The notes beneath the pieces were generated by a model that made no database searches, had not been told where the DNA came from, and saw only the letters and a list, made by a program, of their open reading frames with translations. A DNA stretch of 64,000 bases, from positions 1 through 64,000 of the forward strand of contig NZ_JHZB01000017.1 of the NCBI RefSeq assembly GCF_000621145.1. Direction: 5' to 3'. Each line of letters begins with the position of its first letter. Position 1 is the stretch's first letter. Origin of the DNA: Desulfobulbus elongatus DSM 2908. GTDB taxonomy: Bacteria; Desulfobacterota; Desulfobulbia; Desulfobulbales; Desulfobulbaceae. A program made the translations under genes and the position numbers. This document shows, in pieces, positions 7,402 to 18,335 of the stretch.

Positions 7402-9450
7402 TCAGGTCCTGAACTTGGCCATCAACTCCTTGAGCCGGTCGGCGATGGTCGACAGCTCTTCGGCGCTCACCTTGACCTGGCCACTGGCCTGGTTGATCTC
7501 GTTGGCGCTGTTGTTGACTGCGGCGATGTCCGAGGCGATCTCTGCGGCCACCGTCGTGCTCTGGGCCACGTTGCCGTTGACTTCGCTGATGCCCTGGGAA
7601 GCCTGGTGCACGTTCTGGGCGATTTCCTTGGTGGTCGCGGTCTGTTCCTCCACGGCCGCGGCAATGGTGGCGACGATCTTGTCGACATCGGCGATGACCT
7701 GGCCGATCTCGTTGATTTCCTTGACCGTGATGCCGGTCGCCTCCTGCACGCCCTCGATCTTGTTCTTGATGTCGAGGGTGGCGGCGGCGGTCTGCCGCGC
7801 CAGGTCCTTGATCTCGTTGGCGACCACGGCGAATCCCTTGCCCGCCTCGCCGGCCCTGGCCGCCTCGATGGTGGCGTTGAGGGCCAGCAGGTTGGTCTGT
7901 TCGGAGATTTCGGTGATGGCCTCGGTGACCTTGTTGATTTCGTCCGCGGCCTTGCCGAGTTCGTTGACCCGTTCGGAGGCCTTGCGCGACTGCTGGACCG
8001 CCACGGTAGTGATTTCCTTGGCCTTGCCGGAATTGCTGGCGATTTCGTTGATGGTGGCGTTCATTTCCTCGGCGGCGGCGGCCACCATGTTGACATTGAC
8101 CGCGGCCTGTTCCATGGCGGCGGCGATCGAATTCTGGTTGGCGCTCATCTCCTCGGCGGCGGCGGCCACCTGGCCGGAACGGCTGGCGGTCGATCCCGCG
8201 CCGGCGGCCATCTGATTGGCGATGGCGGCCAGCTGGGTCGAGGATTCGTCCACCCGCACCACGCCGCTGTTGATGTCACCGAACATCCGCCGCAGGTTGG
8301 TCGCCATGTCGTTGAGCGAGCGGGCCAGGATGCCGATTTCGTCCTTCTGGTCGACGTCCATGGTCTTGGTCAGATCGCCTCCGGCCATGGCCTTGGCCAG
8401 ATCGACCCCCTTGAACAGCGGCTTGGTGATCAGGCGGGTGAGGAGCAGGCCGGAGAAGACCGCCATGGCGACACCGATCACCAGGCAGACGATGGTGATC
8501 AGGCGGCCGCGGGCGGCGATCTTGTGGGCCGCCTCGACATTGGCGGCGGCATTTTTCTCGACGGCCTGGACCATCTTGTCGATGGCGGCGAAGGTGTTGG
8601 TCTGCTCGGTGGCGCCTTGTTGCAGCAGCAAGGTGTTCATCTTGACGAATTTCTCGTTGGCACTGGTGACGATGTTGCCCATCTTGCCGGTCATGGCGAA
8701 GACCTGTTGGGAAACGGGAATCAGTTGCTTCTCATATATTTCCTTGGCCAGGCCGAACTGACCGCTGGTCGCCAGTGTTTTGATTTCCCCCACCAGTTGA
8801 TGCAATGTGGCGTGGACCGGTTTGATTTCCTTTGCCAGGGCCACCATGTCCGGGTTGGTGGTGTCCATGTTTTTCATCCACTTGCCCAGGGCGCAATCGG
8901 TATCGCTGACGCCCCCCTCGAACGGGATATTCAGCAGGATCAATTTGCCGATGTTGGCGAGCAGGGCATTGTGGCCGATTTCAAACGAGGAAATATGCTC
9001 CCGCATGATGTCGGGCTGGGTCATGTCCATGGCGATCAGTTCCTTGGACAGCTCGACCGCCTGGTTGTTGGCTTCGGCCCATTTGGTGATGTGGGTATTG
9101 AAATCCTGCCACTCGGTCTTGATGGTGTTCATGATCGGCAGGCCGGCGAATTTTTCCCTGGCGGCGCCATAGACCTTGCGCGATTCGAGAAGCTGTTTGT
9201 GCGAGAATTCACGTTGTTCCCTGGTGGCGTAGGGAGTCAGCAGGGTGCGCATCAGGGCGGCGATGGAGGCCGCCTCGCTCTTGACGACAAGAATGCTTTC
9301 CACGGCCGGCAGTCCTTCGTTGCCGAGTTGGTCCGATTCATGGGCGAGTTCCCCCTGCTGGAGGATGGACAGAAGCCCGACCACGAGAATGAGGAGAGCG
9401 GAAAGCAGGAAGCCGCCAAGCATTTTGATCCCGATTCTGATGTTTTTCAT
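7402..9450 (-). CDS. Methyl-accepting chemotaxis protein with periplasmic CZB-like motif
   Basis: 682 aa. TM1 lies at about 9-29, a periplasmic sensor at 30-305, TM2 at about 308-330, then HAMP and a long coiled-coil signalling domain with the conserved hairpin tip [20 protein letters not shown]. In the periplasmic domain, residues 160-217 carry H160, C186 in CALGKW, and H213/H217 spaced HxxxH. This is the 3-His/1-Cys pattern of CZB zinc-binding domains, which are normally cytoplasmic. Zinc sensing is an inference. A strong sigma-70-type promoter (9516-9544) lies upstream and a terminator downstream, so the gene is probably monocistronic. Confidence 0.92.
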   Translation of the reverse strand: MKNIRIGIKMLGGFLLSALLILVVGLLSILQQGELAHESDQLGNEGLPAVESILVVKSEAASIAALMRTLLTPYATREQREFSHKQLLESRKVYGAAREKFAGLPIMNTIKTEWQDFNTHITKWAEANNQAVELSKELIAMDMTQPDIMREHISSFEIGHNALLANIGKLILLNIPFEGGVSDTDCALGKWMKNMDTTNPDMVALAKEIKPVHATLHQLVGEIKTLATSGQFGLAKEIYEKQLIPVSQQVFAMTGKMGNIVTSANEKFVKMNTLLLQQGATEQTNTFAAIDKMVQAVEKNAAANVEAAHKIAARGRLITIVCLVIGVAMAVFSGLLLTRLITKPLFKGVDLAKAMAGGDLTKTMDVDQKDEIGILARSLNDMATNLRRMFGDINSGVVRVDESSTQLAAIANQMAAGAGSTASRSGQVAAAAEEMSANQNSIAAAMEQAAVNVNMVAAAAEEMNATINEIASNSGKAKEITTVAVQQSRKASERVNELGKAADEINKVTEAITEISEQTNLLALNATIEAARAGEAGKGFAVVANEIKDLARQTAAATLDIKNKIEGVQEATGITVKEINEIGQVIADVDKIVATIAAAVEEQTATTKEIAQNVHQASQGISEVNGNVAQSTTVAAEIASDIAAVNNSANEINQASGQVKVSAEELSTIADRLKELMAKFRT

Positions 9451-9515
9451 GCTGCAATCCCGGTGAGATGAATAAAAAGGTGAAAGGATGAAAGAGAAAA
9501 ATACGCTTGTAACGG

Positions 9516-9544
9516 ATTATCGGGAAACGCCTGGGGCATGTCAA
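9516..9544 (-). promoter_or_regulatory. Sigma-70-type promoter of the chemoreceptor gene
   Basis: On the minus strand TTGACA (9539-9544) is followed after 17 bp by GATAAT (9516-9521). This is near consensus and about 65 bp upstream of the ATG at 9450. No flagellar sigma-28 pattern was seen. Confidence 0.7.
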
Positions 9545-9637
9545 GGTTGAAAAGGGAAAATGTCTGCGGCCGCCGACAGGGAGAGGAAAAAAAGAATGAT
9601 AAGATGGAGGATGGGATGGGGAACCCGGGAAAGCGGA

Positions 9638-10573
9638 CTACCCGGTCTTGCGGATCGCCAGGGCGACGTTGGCGGCAAAGAGAATGAGGGCGCCCAGCCA
9701 ACCGGTGGCGGTCAGGGGCGGGTCGGCGACCAGCCACGGTCCGAGCAGGGCGGCGAGAAGAATGCGGCTCGAGGAGACGACCGCGCCCTCCACCGCTGTC
9801 ACATAGAGAAATCCATAGGTGAGCAGATACTGGCCGAGCACGCCCACCGCCGAACAGGCGAGCAGAAAGCCCCATTCAAGCGGATTCGGGAGAAAGAGGG
9901 CGTCGTGGAGCAGGGGCAGCATCAGCAGGGCCCCCGGCCCGAACATGTAGAAGAGGATGGTCTGCGAATCGTGGAATTGACGGCTGAGGTTCAGATAGAT
10001 GATGGAGAAGCCGGCAAAGAAGCCGGACAGCAGGCCCCACCATTGGTTGCCGGTTGCCGGCGACGGCGTCCCGCCGGGGGCGAGGATCAGCCAGACGCCC
10101 AGCGAGGCGAGGCCGACGATGCCCAGGGCGACGGCATCGCGTTGGTCGCGGAGCGCGAACCAGGAAAAGGCGGTGACGAACAGGGGATAGGTCATGTTGA
10201 GGATGTTGGCGCTGGCCACGGTCGAGACATCGACCGCCTTGTAAAAGCAGAACACGGCCAGGGCATTGGTCACCGTCCGGCCGACGATGTAGTGGACGCG
10301 GGTGCAGTCGGGGCGGTGCCCCTTGAGCGCCATGGACACGCTGACAATGGCGAACCCGAGGACAAAACGGGCAAAGGTGTAGAAGGCGGCGCTGATGTCC
10401 ACGTACGCCTGGCCCCAACTGATGATGACGGTGGCCAGGTAGAAGCAGCCCGCTGAACCGAAAACGGCCAGCCAGCCGAGCAGCGGCTCACGCCGGGCGG
10501 TTTCGGCCGCGGGTGTCGGGCGGGTGGACGCGGTCATGGCGGAAAAGGAGCGGCGGGCATGGGGCAGGGACAC
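9638..10573 (-). CDS. DMT-superfamily (EamA) transporter
   Basis: 311 aa with ten predicted membrane helices in two five-helix EamA repeats, as in drug/metabolite exporters. The substrate is unknown. The start is either the GTG at 10573, 12 bp after the tatC stop with a weak GGGCGG, or the ATG at 10537, which lacks a ribosome-binding site; both give the same membrane core. It is the last gene of the tatB-tatC-DMT run on the minus strand. Confidence 0.85.
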   Translation of the reverse strand: MSLPHARRSFSAMTASTRPTPAAETARREPLLGWLAVFGSAGCFYLATVIISWGQAYVDISAAFYTFARFVLGFAIVSVSMALKGHRPDCTRVHYIVGRTVTNALAVFCFYKAVDVSTVASANILNMTYPLFVTAFSWFALRDQRDAVALGIVGLASLGVWLILAPGGTPSPATGNQWWGLLSGFFAGFSIIYLNLSRQFHDSQTILFYMFGPGALLMLPLLHDALFLPNPLEWGFLLACSAVGVLGQYLLTYGFLYVTAVEGAVVSSSRILLAALLGPWLVADPPLTATGWLGALILFAANVALAIRKTG

Positions 10574-10585
10574 GGCGGGTCCGCC

Positions 10586-11338
10586 CTAGGCGGCGGTCGC
10601 ACGGTCGTTCGCGCCGGTTTTCTTCCCGCCGCCGAAGACGCGGCAGGCCACGATGCCGGCTTCGTACAGGGCAAACAGCGGCAGGGAGAGCAGCACGGTG
10701 GCGGTGGGCTCGCCGGTTGTCAGGAGGAAAGCGAGGACCGCGATGGCAAGGTAGAAGGGGATGCGCTTTTGGCTGAAATGATCGCTCCTGATCAGGCCGG
10801 CGCGGGTCGCCATCACCATGAGGAAGGGAATCTCGAAGGCGATGCCGAAGGCCAGCACCATGCGGGCGGTGAAGGTGAGGTACAGGCCGAGCTTGATCAT
10901 CGGCTGCAGGGAGGGCGAGGCATAGCTCATGAAATAATGGAGCATGCGGGGCAGGGCGACGAAGAAGGCGAAGGCCGCGCCCGCGGCGAACAGCAGCGTG
11001 GCCCAGAGGACAATGGTGCGCACCGTTCGTTTTTCGCGGTCGAGGAGCCCCGGGGCGACAAAGAGCCAGGCCTGATAGAGCAGAAAGGGAAAGGCGGTGA
11101 CCAGGCCGACCAGCAGGGAGAGCTTGAGATAGCTGAGAAAGGCATCGGTGAGCTTGGTGTAGACCAGCTTGCCCAACTGCGGGTAGGCGAGGTAGAGGGG
11201 CCGCATGCACCAGGCCGCGATCTCATCCTTGCAGAGATAGGCGACGGTGCTGGTCAGCAGGATCGCGACACAGCAGCGGATGAGCCGCTTGCGCAACTCA
11301 TCCTGATGGGGTCGCAGATGTTCCAGGGCCTCGATCAT
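10586..11338 (-). CDS. tatC: Sec-independent translocase subunit TatC
   Basis: 250 aa, six membrane helices. The N-terminus ([14 protein letters not shown]) is the conserved cytoplasmic TatC motif with the HxxELRKR-like core, and a proline-containing [14 protein letters not shown] segment matches the family. TatC recognises twin-arginine signal peptides and, with TatA/B, exports folded proteins. It overlaps the upstream tatB-like gene by 4 nt (ATGA). Cofactor-containing redox enzymes of sulfate reducers are typical Tat clients. Confidence 0.95.
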   Translation of the reverse strand: MIEALEHLRPHQDELRKRLIRCCVAILLTSTVAYLCKDEIAAWCMRPLYLAYPQLGKLVYTKLTDAFLSYLKLSLLVGLVTAFPFLLYQAWLFVAPGLLDREKRTVRTIVLWATLLFAAGAAFAFFVALPRMLHYFMSYASPSLQPMIKLGLYLTFTARMVLAFGIAFEIPFLMVMATRAGLIRSDHFSQKRIPFYLAIAVLAFLLTTGEPTATVLLSLPLFALYEAGIVACRVFGGGKKTGANDRATAA

Positions 11339-11799
11339 GGCGCCTGCGTGCTGTCCCCGGCCGATTTTCGGAAAGTGGCGGCCGTCTCGGGCGGCGGGGC
11401 TTGCGCCGCCTGCCGGTCAGGAGCGGCGGTCTCGTCCGCAGGGGCGTCCTGGTGGCGCAGTTCGGCCTCGATGGCCCGTTCCTCGGGTTCCACGTCGATG
11501 ACCGGCTCCTGATCCCGGCCGCTCCGCGCGTCCGGTCCGGCGGCCGGTTTCCACTCCGAGAGATCGGTGTCGATCAGTCTGGTGCGCAGATCGTCGGCGG
11601 TCGTGCGCAGGTCGCGCTGCACGGTTTTAAGGGTTTCGTCTTCCTCGGTCAGGCTTTCCTTGACCTGGTTGAGCGTTTTCTTCATCTCCATCAGTCCCTT
11701 TGCCAACGAACGGGCCAGACCGGGCAGTTTGTCCGGCCCGACCACGATCAGGGCCACTGCAAGGATGACGATTATTTCCGGGAGGCCTATTCCGAACAT
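11335..11799 (-). CDS. tatB: TatA/TatB-family twin-arginine translocase subunit (TatB-like)
   Basis: 154 aa. A single N-terminal membrane helix ([20 protein letters not shown]) is followed by the [14 protein letters not shown] hinge and amphipathic helix of the TatA/B family, then a coiled-coil stretch and an acidic, Pro/Ala-rich tail. Length, the Glu in the membrane helix and the long tail favour TatB over TatA, but the two cannot be separated with certainty. The ATG at 11799 was chosen; a GTG at 11808 would add three residues. The gene is 4-nt coupled to tatC. Confidence 0.85.
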   Translation of the reverse strand: MFGIGLPEIIVILAVALIVVGPDKLPGLARSLAKGLMEMKKTLNQVKESLTEEDETLKTVQRDLRTTADDLRTRLIDTDLSEWKPAAGPDARSGRDQEPVIDVEPEERAIEAELRHQDAPADETAAPDRQAAQAPPPETAATFRKSAGDSTQAP

Positions 11800-11881
11800 G
11801 GCGAACACCAGGGAGAAGTTTGGCGGGAATGGCTGACAAGCCGCTGCAAATCATCAAGTCTACGGGATTTGACCCGAGGTG

Positions 11882-12235
11882 TCAAGCGGGGCCGGATGCC
11901 TTGCCGGAGGGCGGCTTGCGGAGGCCGTCGAGCAGGTGGAGGAGGGCGAGCACGGGATGGGACAGGAGCAGGCGACGGCCGCTGTACCGCATCACCGCGC
12001 GGATCTGTTCGCGCTTGCCGGGGGCGTAGCAGTGAATGGGGCATTTGCCGCAGGTGGGCTTGCGGTCCTGGAAGGGGCAATGATGCAGCCGTTTTCGGGC
12101 ATAGGCGAGGAGCTGACGGCAATCCTCGCACAGTTCCGGTGCGCTGTTGTGGTGATCCCGGCAGTACCGGCGGATCAGTGCTTCCACGGTTCGGGCTTCG
12201 CGCTGCATGCGCCGTGAAGTGAAGACGTCTGGCAT
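11882..12235 (-). CDS. ygbA: YgbA-family protein (nitrous oxide-stimulated promoter family)
   Basis: 117 aa, Cys-rich. The pattern fits the YgbA_NO family: an N-terminal RxxREARTVEALIRRYC-like helix, ELCEDC, then CPFQDRKPTCGKCPIHCY, and a C-terminal block ending near LLHLLDGLR. In E. coli ygbA belongs to the NsrR nitric-oxide stress regulon. The cysteines suggest a metal or Fe-S site, but no mechanism is established. It is divergent from nrfHA across a 346-bp shared region, which supports a common role in reactive-nitrogen metabolism. The ATG at 12235 was chosen from the conserved N-terminus. Confidence 0.85.
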   Translation of the reverse strand: MPDVFTSRRMQREARTVEALIRRYCRDHHNSAPELCEDCRQLLAYARKRLHHCPFQDRKPTCGKCPIHCYAPGKREQIRAVMRYSGRRLLLSHPVLALLHLLDGLRKPPSGKASGPA

Positions 12236-12581
12236 CGGTTTTTCAGTGCAAGGAGGAAACACGGAAACACAGCATTCCGCATGGTCGGACCCACTGTACC
12301 ACGGTCGCCGCAAGGAAGCACCGTCAATGCACCGGGGATTGGCGCGGGACCGGTGAATGTTACGAAAAGGAAACGGTCTGCGGGCGTTGATGTTACCGAA
12401 TCGTAGCACATGCCGTGGCCGCGGGGTCGCATGGGGTTGAAGTTGCCGCATTGTCCGGCCTGGTATGCCGTTTGCTTCGAAGCTGGTGCCTGAAGAGGGG
12501 GCAGCGCGCGCGGTCCGGTCGCATGCCGGCAGCGGCGACGCCGTGCAATCCAACAAGCAAGAAGGGGCAACAGAGCTGCCT
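12236..12581. other. Divergent control region between ygbA and nrfHA
   Basis: 346 bp without a gene. It holds two TGTTAC words in the same orientation (12358-12363 and 12391-12396, 33 bp apart), possible half-sites for a regulator, and a sigma-54-like promoter nearer nrfH. No perfect long palindrome was found, so no regulator can be named. Confidence 0.4.
12460..12477 (+). promoter_or_regulatory. Candidate sigma-54 promoter for nrfHA
   Basis: TGGTAT (-24) and TTTGCTT (-12) place the invariant GG (12462-12463) and GC (12474-12475) exactly 10 bp apart, as sigma-54 holoenzyme needs. The -24 box deviates from TGGCAC at two positions. It lies about 105 bp upstream of the nrfH start. No good sigma-70 promoter was seen in the same gap. 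Confidence 0.35.
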
Positions 12582-13097
12582 ATGATGAAATATGCCGCCG
12601 TTCTCGCCGTGATCGTGACCCTGGGCGTGTTCGCCAACCTGGTCCACGAGTCCGGGATGCTGTCCTACCTGTCGAGCGATCCCAAGGTCTGCGTCAACTG
12701 CCACACCATGACCACCCACTATGTCACCTGGCAGCACAGTTCCCATCGGAACCGGGCCACCTGCGTGGACTGCCATCTGCCGCGCGACTCGTTCGTGAAC
12801 AAAATGCTGGCCAAGGCGCGGGACGGCTACCATCATTCCGTGGCCATGACGTTCAAGACCTATGGTGCCAACCTGCGCATCAGCACCGATGCCGCCCGGC
12901 GGATCCAGGACAACTGCATCGCCTGCCACCGGGAGGTGGTTTCCCAGATGACGGCCAACAGCACGCTCTATGAACGGGTGGCCGACAACGCCGTGCAGAT
13001 GGGGCGCCGCTGCTGGGAATGCCACCGGGGCCTCCCCCACGGCACCATGCGCAACCTGTCGGCAACGCAGAATAATTTTACGGTCAAGGTGTTGTAA
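12582..13097 (+). CDS. nrfH: Cytochrome c nitrite reductase small subunit NrfH
   Basis: 171 aa NapC/NirT-family membrane tetraheme quinol dehydrogenase. One N-terminal membrane helix (about 4-20) anchors a periplasmic domain with four heme motifs: CVNCH (37-41), CVDCH (61-65), CIACH and CWECH. It passes electrons from menaquinol to NrfA. The start is the first of two adjacent ATGs; an in-frame GTG at 12543 would add 13 residues of cytoplasmic tail and cannot be excluded. nrfA follows 23 bp downstream. Confidence 0.92.
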   Translation: MMKYAAVLAVIVTLGVFANLVHESGMLSYLSSDPKVCVNCHTMTTHYVTWQHSSHRNRATCVDCHLPRDSFVNKMLAKARDGYHHSVAMTFKTYGANLRISTDAARRIQDNCIACHREVVSQMTANSTLYERVADNAVQMGRRCWECHRGLPHGTMRNLSATQNNFTVKVL

Positions 13098-13120
13098 GGA
13101 TCTCAACCAGGAGAATGTGT

Positions 13121-14620
13121 ATGAAGAAATCATCCGTCGTTTTCACGCTCTGTGCGCTCGCCACGGTCCCGATGGTGCTGCTGACCCTTTCCATCCGGGA
13201 GAACAAGGCCGAGCAGCAGGTCATGAACGCCGTCCCGGCCATCAAGGAGGGCGAGACCCGGTCCTCCGAGTGGGGCAAACACTATCCCCGGCAGTACGAC
13301 ACCTTCATGCAGACGAGAAAGAGCGACGAGATCACCGATGTCCTCAAGCAGGACCCGGCCATGGTGATTCTGTGGGCGGGTTATCCGTTCGCCAAGGATT
13401 ACAACAAGCCGCGGGGCCACTATTACGCCCTGGAGGACAACCTCAACACCCTGCGTACCGGTGCGCCGGTGGACAACAAGACCGGCCCCCTGGCGACGGC
13501 CTGCTGGACCTGCAAGTCTCCGGACGTGCCCCGGCTGATCAAGCGGGACGGCGAGAAGGAGTTTTTCACCGGCACCTGGGCCAAGTACGGCGACGAGGTG
13601 GTCAACCCCATCGGCTGCGGCGACTGCCACGACAGCGCCACCATGAAACTGACCCTGAGCCGCGACTACCTCAAGCGGGCCCTGGATGCCGAGGGCCGGC
13701 TGAAAACCGCCGACATCACCCATCAAGACATGCGTTCCCTGGTCTGCGCCCAATGCCACGCCGAATACTATTTCAAGAAGACCGAGTGGGAGGACAAGGG
13801 GCAGAAGAAAACCGCCGCAGTGGTCACCTTCCCCTGGAACAAAGGCTTGTCGGCCGAGAACATGGAAGAGTACTACGACAGCTACGGCTTTTCCGACTGG
13901 ACCCACCCGCTGAGCAAAACGCCGATGCTCAAGGCGCAGCATCCCGACTACGAAACCTTTGTCACCGGCGTCCACAGCCGCAACGGCCTGGCCTGCGCCG
14001 ACTGCCACATGTCCTACGTGCGGGAGGGCGGCGTCAAGTATTCGAGCCACAAGGTCGGCAGCCCGCTCGACGACATCGCCAACACCTGCCTCAACTGCCA
14101 TAACGGCACCGAGAAGGAATTCCGCGAGACCGTGGAGAAAAAGCTGGCACGTAAAGAGGAACTGGCCAAGCTGGCCACCGACATCCTGGCCCGGGCCCAC
14201 CTGGAAGCGGCCAAGGCCTGGAGCCTCGGGGCGACCGAGGAGGAAATGGCGCCGGCCCTGCAGGACATCCGCCACGGCCAGTGGCGCTGGGATTACGCCG
14301 TTGCCGGCCACGGCGCCTTTTTCCATGCGCCGGAGGAAACCCTGCGGGTCCTGGCCGGAGCCATCAACAAGGGCCAGGATGCCCGGCTGAAACTGCGCAC
14401 CGTTCTGGCCAGATACAATGCCGCCGATTTCACCGCTCCGGATTTTTCCACCAAGGAGAAGGCGCAGGCCCTGGTCGGCCTGGATTACGCCAAGCTGGTC
14501 GAGGAGAAAAAGACCTTCCTCAACACCCTGAAACAGGAGTGGTTCAAAAAAGGCGAGGAAAAGGGGTTGTACGATCCTGCGTCCCGCAAGGACATGGTGC
14601 TGAAAACCTCGTATAACTGA
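13121..14620 (+). CDS. nrfA: Ammonia-forming cytochrome c nitrite reductase NrfA
   Basis: 499 aa periplasmic pentaheme enzyme reducing nitrite to ammonium with six electrons. A signal-anchor-like N-terminus is followed by the diagnostic active-site heme motif CWTCK (residues 128-132, Lys as proximal ligand) and four CxxCH motifs at about 166, 209, 292 and 323. Total length is normal. The ATG at 13121 is 7 nt from an AGGAG; an ATG two codons earlier is too close to it. It forms an operon with nrfH and is closed by a terminator. In sulfate reducers NrfHA mainly detoxifies nitrite (family knowledge). Confidence 0.96.
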   Translation: MKKSSVVFTLCALATVPMVLLTLSIRENKAEQQVMNAVPAIKEGETRSSEWGKHYPRQYDTFMQTRKSDEITDVLKQDPAMVILWAGYPFAKDYNKPRGHYYALEDNLNTLRTGAPVDNKTGPLATACWTCKSPDVPRLIKRDGEKEFFTGTWAKYGDEVVNPIGCGDCHDSATMKLTLSRDYLKRALDAEGRLKTADITHQDMRSLVCAQCHAEYYFKKTEWEDKGQKKTAAVVTFPWNKGLSAENMEEYYDSYGFSDWTHPLSKTPMLKAQHPDYETFVTGVHSRNGLACADCHMSYVREGGVKYSSHKVGSPLDDIANTCLNCHNGTEKEFRETVEKKLARKEELAKLATDILARAHLEAAKAWSLGATEEEMAPALQDIRHGQWRWDYAVAGHGAFFHAPEETLRVLAGAINKGQDARLKLRTVLARYNAADFTAPDFSTKEKAQALVGLDYAKLVEEKKTFLNTLKQEWFKKGEEKGLYDPASRKDMVLKTSYN

Positions 14621-14645
14621 GCCGTTCCGGTCTTCCCTGTCTGCC

Positions 14646-14690
14646 GCCTTCCGGTCCGTCCGCGCTCTGCTGGGCGGACCGGAAGGCTTT
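14646..14690 (+). terminator. Rho-independent terminator of nrfHA
   Basis: A 13-bp perfect stem (14646-14658 and 14675-14687) followed by a T run, 25 bp after the nrfA stop. Confidence 0.88.
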
Positions 14691-14700
14691 TTTATTTATG

Positions 14701-14726
14701 CCGTATTGTGCCGGAATACGGTTTTT
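14701..14726 (+). terminator. Second terminator-like hairpin after nrfA
   Basis: A 7-bp stem (14701-14707 and 14715-14721) with a 7-nt loop and five T immediately after. It backs up the first terminator and separates nrfHA from the purA promoter. Confidence 0.6.
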
Positions 14727-14755
14727 CTTGCCCTGCGGCCCCTTTTTTCTCCTGT

Positions 14756-16187
<1,432 letters not shown>

Positions 16188-16200
16188 TACCGCAGGGTTG

Positions 16201-16241
16201 TTGACAACGGATCTTGTCAAATTCCTGATCGTGCTTATTAG
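16201..16241 (+). promoter_or_regulatory. Candidate rpoZ promoter with a 7-bp palindrome
   Basis: TTGACAA (16201-16207) and TTGTCAA (16214-16220) form a perfect 7-bp inverted repeat with a 6-bp spacer. TTGTCA with TATTAG (16236-16241, 16-bp spacing) makes a plausible sigma-70 promoter that the palindrome overlaps, so the repeat may be an operator. The regulator is unknown. Confidence 0.45.
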
Positions 16242-16313
16242 AAAACAACTTGGAGACCTGCCGGTCCCGGCACTGTATGCACGGCGACAGCGGGCTTCCA
16301 GAGCGTTTCAGTT

Positions 16314-16345
16314 TCCCGGAGAAAAAACGACCTCCGGGATTTTTA
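16314..16345 (+). terminator. Terminator or attenuator hairpin just upstream of rpoZ
   Basis: An 8-bp stem (16314-16321 and 16332-16339) with a 10-nt A-rich loop followed by a T-rich tract, ending only about 20 nt before the rpoZ start. It may be the purA terminator. If transcription starts at the promoter above, it would instead act as a leader attenuator of rpoZ-dnaJ. Confidence 0.65.
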
Positions 16346-16364
16346 TTCCATGGAGGCAGAAAAC

Positions 16365-16631
16365 ATGGCGCGTATAACTGTTGAGGATTGCCTGAAAAAG
16401 GTAGGTGACGACAATCGGTTTGCCCTGATCCACCTGGCGGTGGAGCGGATTCGGCAGCACCGCAAGGGTGAACCCTTTCTGGTGACGGGCAAGAACAAGG
16501 AGATTGTCATGACCCTCCGCGAGATCGCCGCCGGCAAGGTGACCTTTGACAACATCCACGAACTTCCCAAACAGCGCAAGGCGGAGAAGGCGGCGGAGGC
16601 AGCCGTCGACGAGGCTGCCGCCGAGGAATAG
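16365..16631 (+). CDS. rpoZ: RNA polymerase omega subunit RpoZ
   Basis: 88 aa. [31 protein letters not shown] is the conserved N-terminal half of omega (shown here in part; key residues are the VEDCL and NRF/L-A-RxRQ-like positions), and the tail is Ala/Glu-rich. Omega binds the beta-prime subunit and aids assembly and ppGpp response. The ATG at 16365 lies 8 nt after GGAGG; an ATG five codons earlier overlaps that site and was rejected. dnaJ follows after 24 bp. Confidence 0.9.
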   Translation: MARITVEDCLKKVGDDNRFALIHLAVERIRQHRKGEPFLVTGKNKEIVMTLREIAAGKVTFDNIHELPKQRKAEKAAEAAVDEAAAEE

Positions 16632-16655
16632 CCGCAGCCGGATGTGGGACCGACC

Positions 16656-17810
16656 ATGAGCAAGAGCTATTACGAGATACTCGGTGTCAGCAAGGATGCT
16701 TCGGCCGAGGCCATCAAGAAGGCCTACCGCAAGCTCGCCATGAAATACCACCCGGACCGCAATCAGGGCGACACCGAGGCCGAGGAAAAATTCAAGGAGG
16801 CCGCCGAGGCGTACGAAGTGCTGAGCGATGCGCAGAAGCGGCGGATCTACGATACCTACGGCAAGGAAGGACTGCGCAGCAGCGGCTACAGCGGACCGGG
16901 GAGCAGCGAGGATATTTTTTCGCACATCAACGACCTGTTCGGCGACCTGTTCGGGTTCGGCGGCGGCCGGGCTCGGCGGCGCGACCCCAATGCCCCGGTC
17001 CAGGGCGAGGACCTGCGCTACGACATCCGCATTTCCTTCATGGAGGCGGTGCATGGCGTCAACCGCCAGGTCGAGGTCACCAAGCGGGAAACCTGTTGGA
17101 CCTGCGAAGGATCTGGAGCCCGGCCGGGACATCGGCCGCAGGTCTGTCCGATGTGCCAGGGCCGCGGCCAGGTCGTCCGTTCCCAGGGCTTTTTTCAGGT
17201 CACCACCACCTGTCCGCGCTGCCATGGCGCGGGCCAGGTGATCACCGACCCTTGCACCGACTGCCAGGGCGAGGGCCTGGTCAACCGGAGCAAGAAGGTC
17301 AGCATCCGCATTCCGGCCGGCGTGGATACCGGTTCGCGGATGCGGTTGGCCGGCGAGGGTGAGGGCGGCCGCCGCGGCGGACCGTCCGGCGATCTGTACG
17401 TGGTCATCCATGTCGACGAACACGAGCATTTTCAAAGGGATGGGCAGACCATCTATCTCCGGCTGCCGGTGTCGATGGTGCGGGCCGCCCTCGGCTGCGA
17501 GGCCGATGTCCCCACCATTCACGGCACAACCAAGCTGAAGATCCCCGCCGGCTCCCAGTCCGGTGAGCGGTTCGTTCTGCGGGGCGAAGGCGTGCCCAGC
17601 CTGCGCGGCGGCGGCCGGGGCGACATGGTGGTCGAGATCCAGGTCCAGACCCCCACCAAGCTGACCAAGGAACAGAAGCAGTTGCTCCGCGAGTTCGAGG
17701 ACTTCAGCAAGGAACAGGAAGAAGAGGGATTTTTCTCCAGACTCTTCCATGGCAATCTCGGCAAGCAGAAGAAAAAAAGCGGCGACCAGGAAAAGGTAGC
17801 CAATGCCTGA
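16656..17810 (+). CDS. dnaJ: Chaperone DnaJ
   Basis: 384 aa type-I Hsp40. The J domain (1-70) has the HPD motif at 32-34. A short Gly/Phe-rich linker (about 72-110) follows, then a zinc-finger domain with four CxxCxGxG repeats ([32 protein letters not shown]), and C-terminal substrate-binding domains. It stimulates DnaK ATPase and delivers clients. dnaK and grpE are not adjacent. It is co-directional with rpoZ, and moaC starts inside its last codons (8-nt overlap). Confidence 0.95.
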   Translation: MSKSYYEILGVSKDASAEAIKKAYRKLAMKYHPDRNQGDTEAEEKFKEAAEAYEVLSDAQKRRIYDTYGKEGLRSSGYSGPGSSEDIFSHINDLFGDLFGFGGGRARRRDPNAPVQGEDLRYDIRISFMEAVHGVNRQVEVTKRETCWTCEGSGARPGHRPQVCPMCQGRGQVVRSQGFFQVTTTCPRCHGAGQVITDPCTDCQGEGLVNRSKKVSIRIPAGVDTGSRMRLAGEGEGGRRGGPSGDLYVVIHVDEHEHFQRDGQTIYLRLPVSMVRAALGCEADVPTIHGTTKLKIPAGSQSGERFVLRGEGVPSLRGGGRGDMVVEIQVQTPTKLTKEQKQLLREFEDFSKEQEEEGFFSRLFHGNLGKQKKKSGDQEKVANA

Positions 17811-18333
17811 GCAATTCACCCACTTCGATGCCAGCGGCAATGCCCGCATGGTCGATGTCGGCGCCAAGGGCGAAACCGCTCGGCAGGCGACCGCGGCCGG
17901 CACGATTGCCATGTCCGCGCAGGCGTACGGCATGGTCCGCCAGGGAACGGTCAAGAAAGGCGACGTGCTCGGCGTGGCCCGGATCGCCGGCATCATGGCG
18001 GCCAAGAAAGTGGACCAGTTGATTCCCCTGTGTCATCCCCTGGCGATCACCGGAGTGGATATCGACTTTTCCTTCGACGATGCCCGTTGCGCCATCGGGA
18101 TCACGGCAACGGTGACGATCACCGGCCGGACCGGGGTGGAGATGGAGGCCCTGACGGCGGTGTCGGTCGCGGCCCTGACCATCTACGACATGTGCAAGGC
18201 CGTCGACAAGACCATGGTGGTGTCGGACATCCGGCTGCTGCGCAAAAGCGGCGGCAAGAGCGGACTGTTTGTCAGGCCATCCACCGCATGCTATAGTGAT
18301 GGAGAAAACGAGAACCACCTTGTTGGAGAATAA
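17803..18333 (+). CDS. moaC: Cyclic pyranopterin monophosphate synthase MoaC
   Basis: 176 aa. MoaC converts the MoaA product (3',8-cyclo-GTP) to cyclic pyranopterin monophosphate in molybdenum cofactor synthesis. The conserved LCHPL motif (about 76-80) and the [20 protein letters not shown] region, with the catalytic Asp, are present, as is the Lys-rich [13 protein letters not shown] tail. A short extra C-terminal extension follows. It overlaps dnaJ by 8 nt and is 2 bp from the DksA-like gene, so it is translated within this operon. No moaA is in the window. Confidence 0.95.
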   Translation: MPEQFTHFDASGNARMVDVGAKGETARQATAAGTIAMSAQAYGMVRQGTVKKGDVLGVARIAGIMAAKKVDQLIPLCHPLAITGVDIDFSFDDARCAIGITATVTITGRTGVEMEALTAVSVAALTIYDMCKAVDKTMVVSDIRLLRKSGGKSGLFVRPSTACYSDGENENHLVGE

Positions 18334-18335
18334 CG

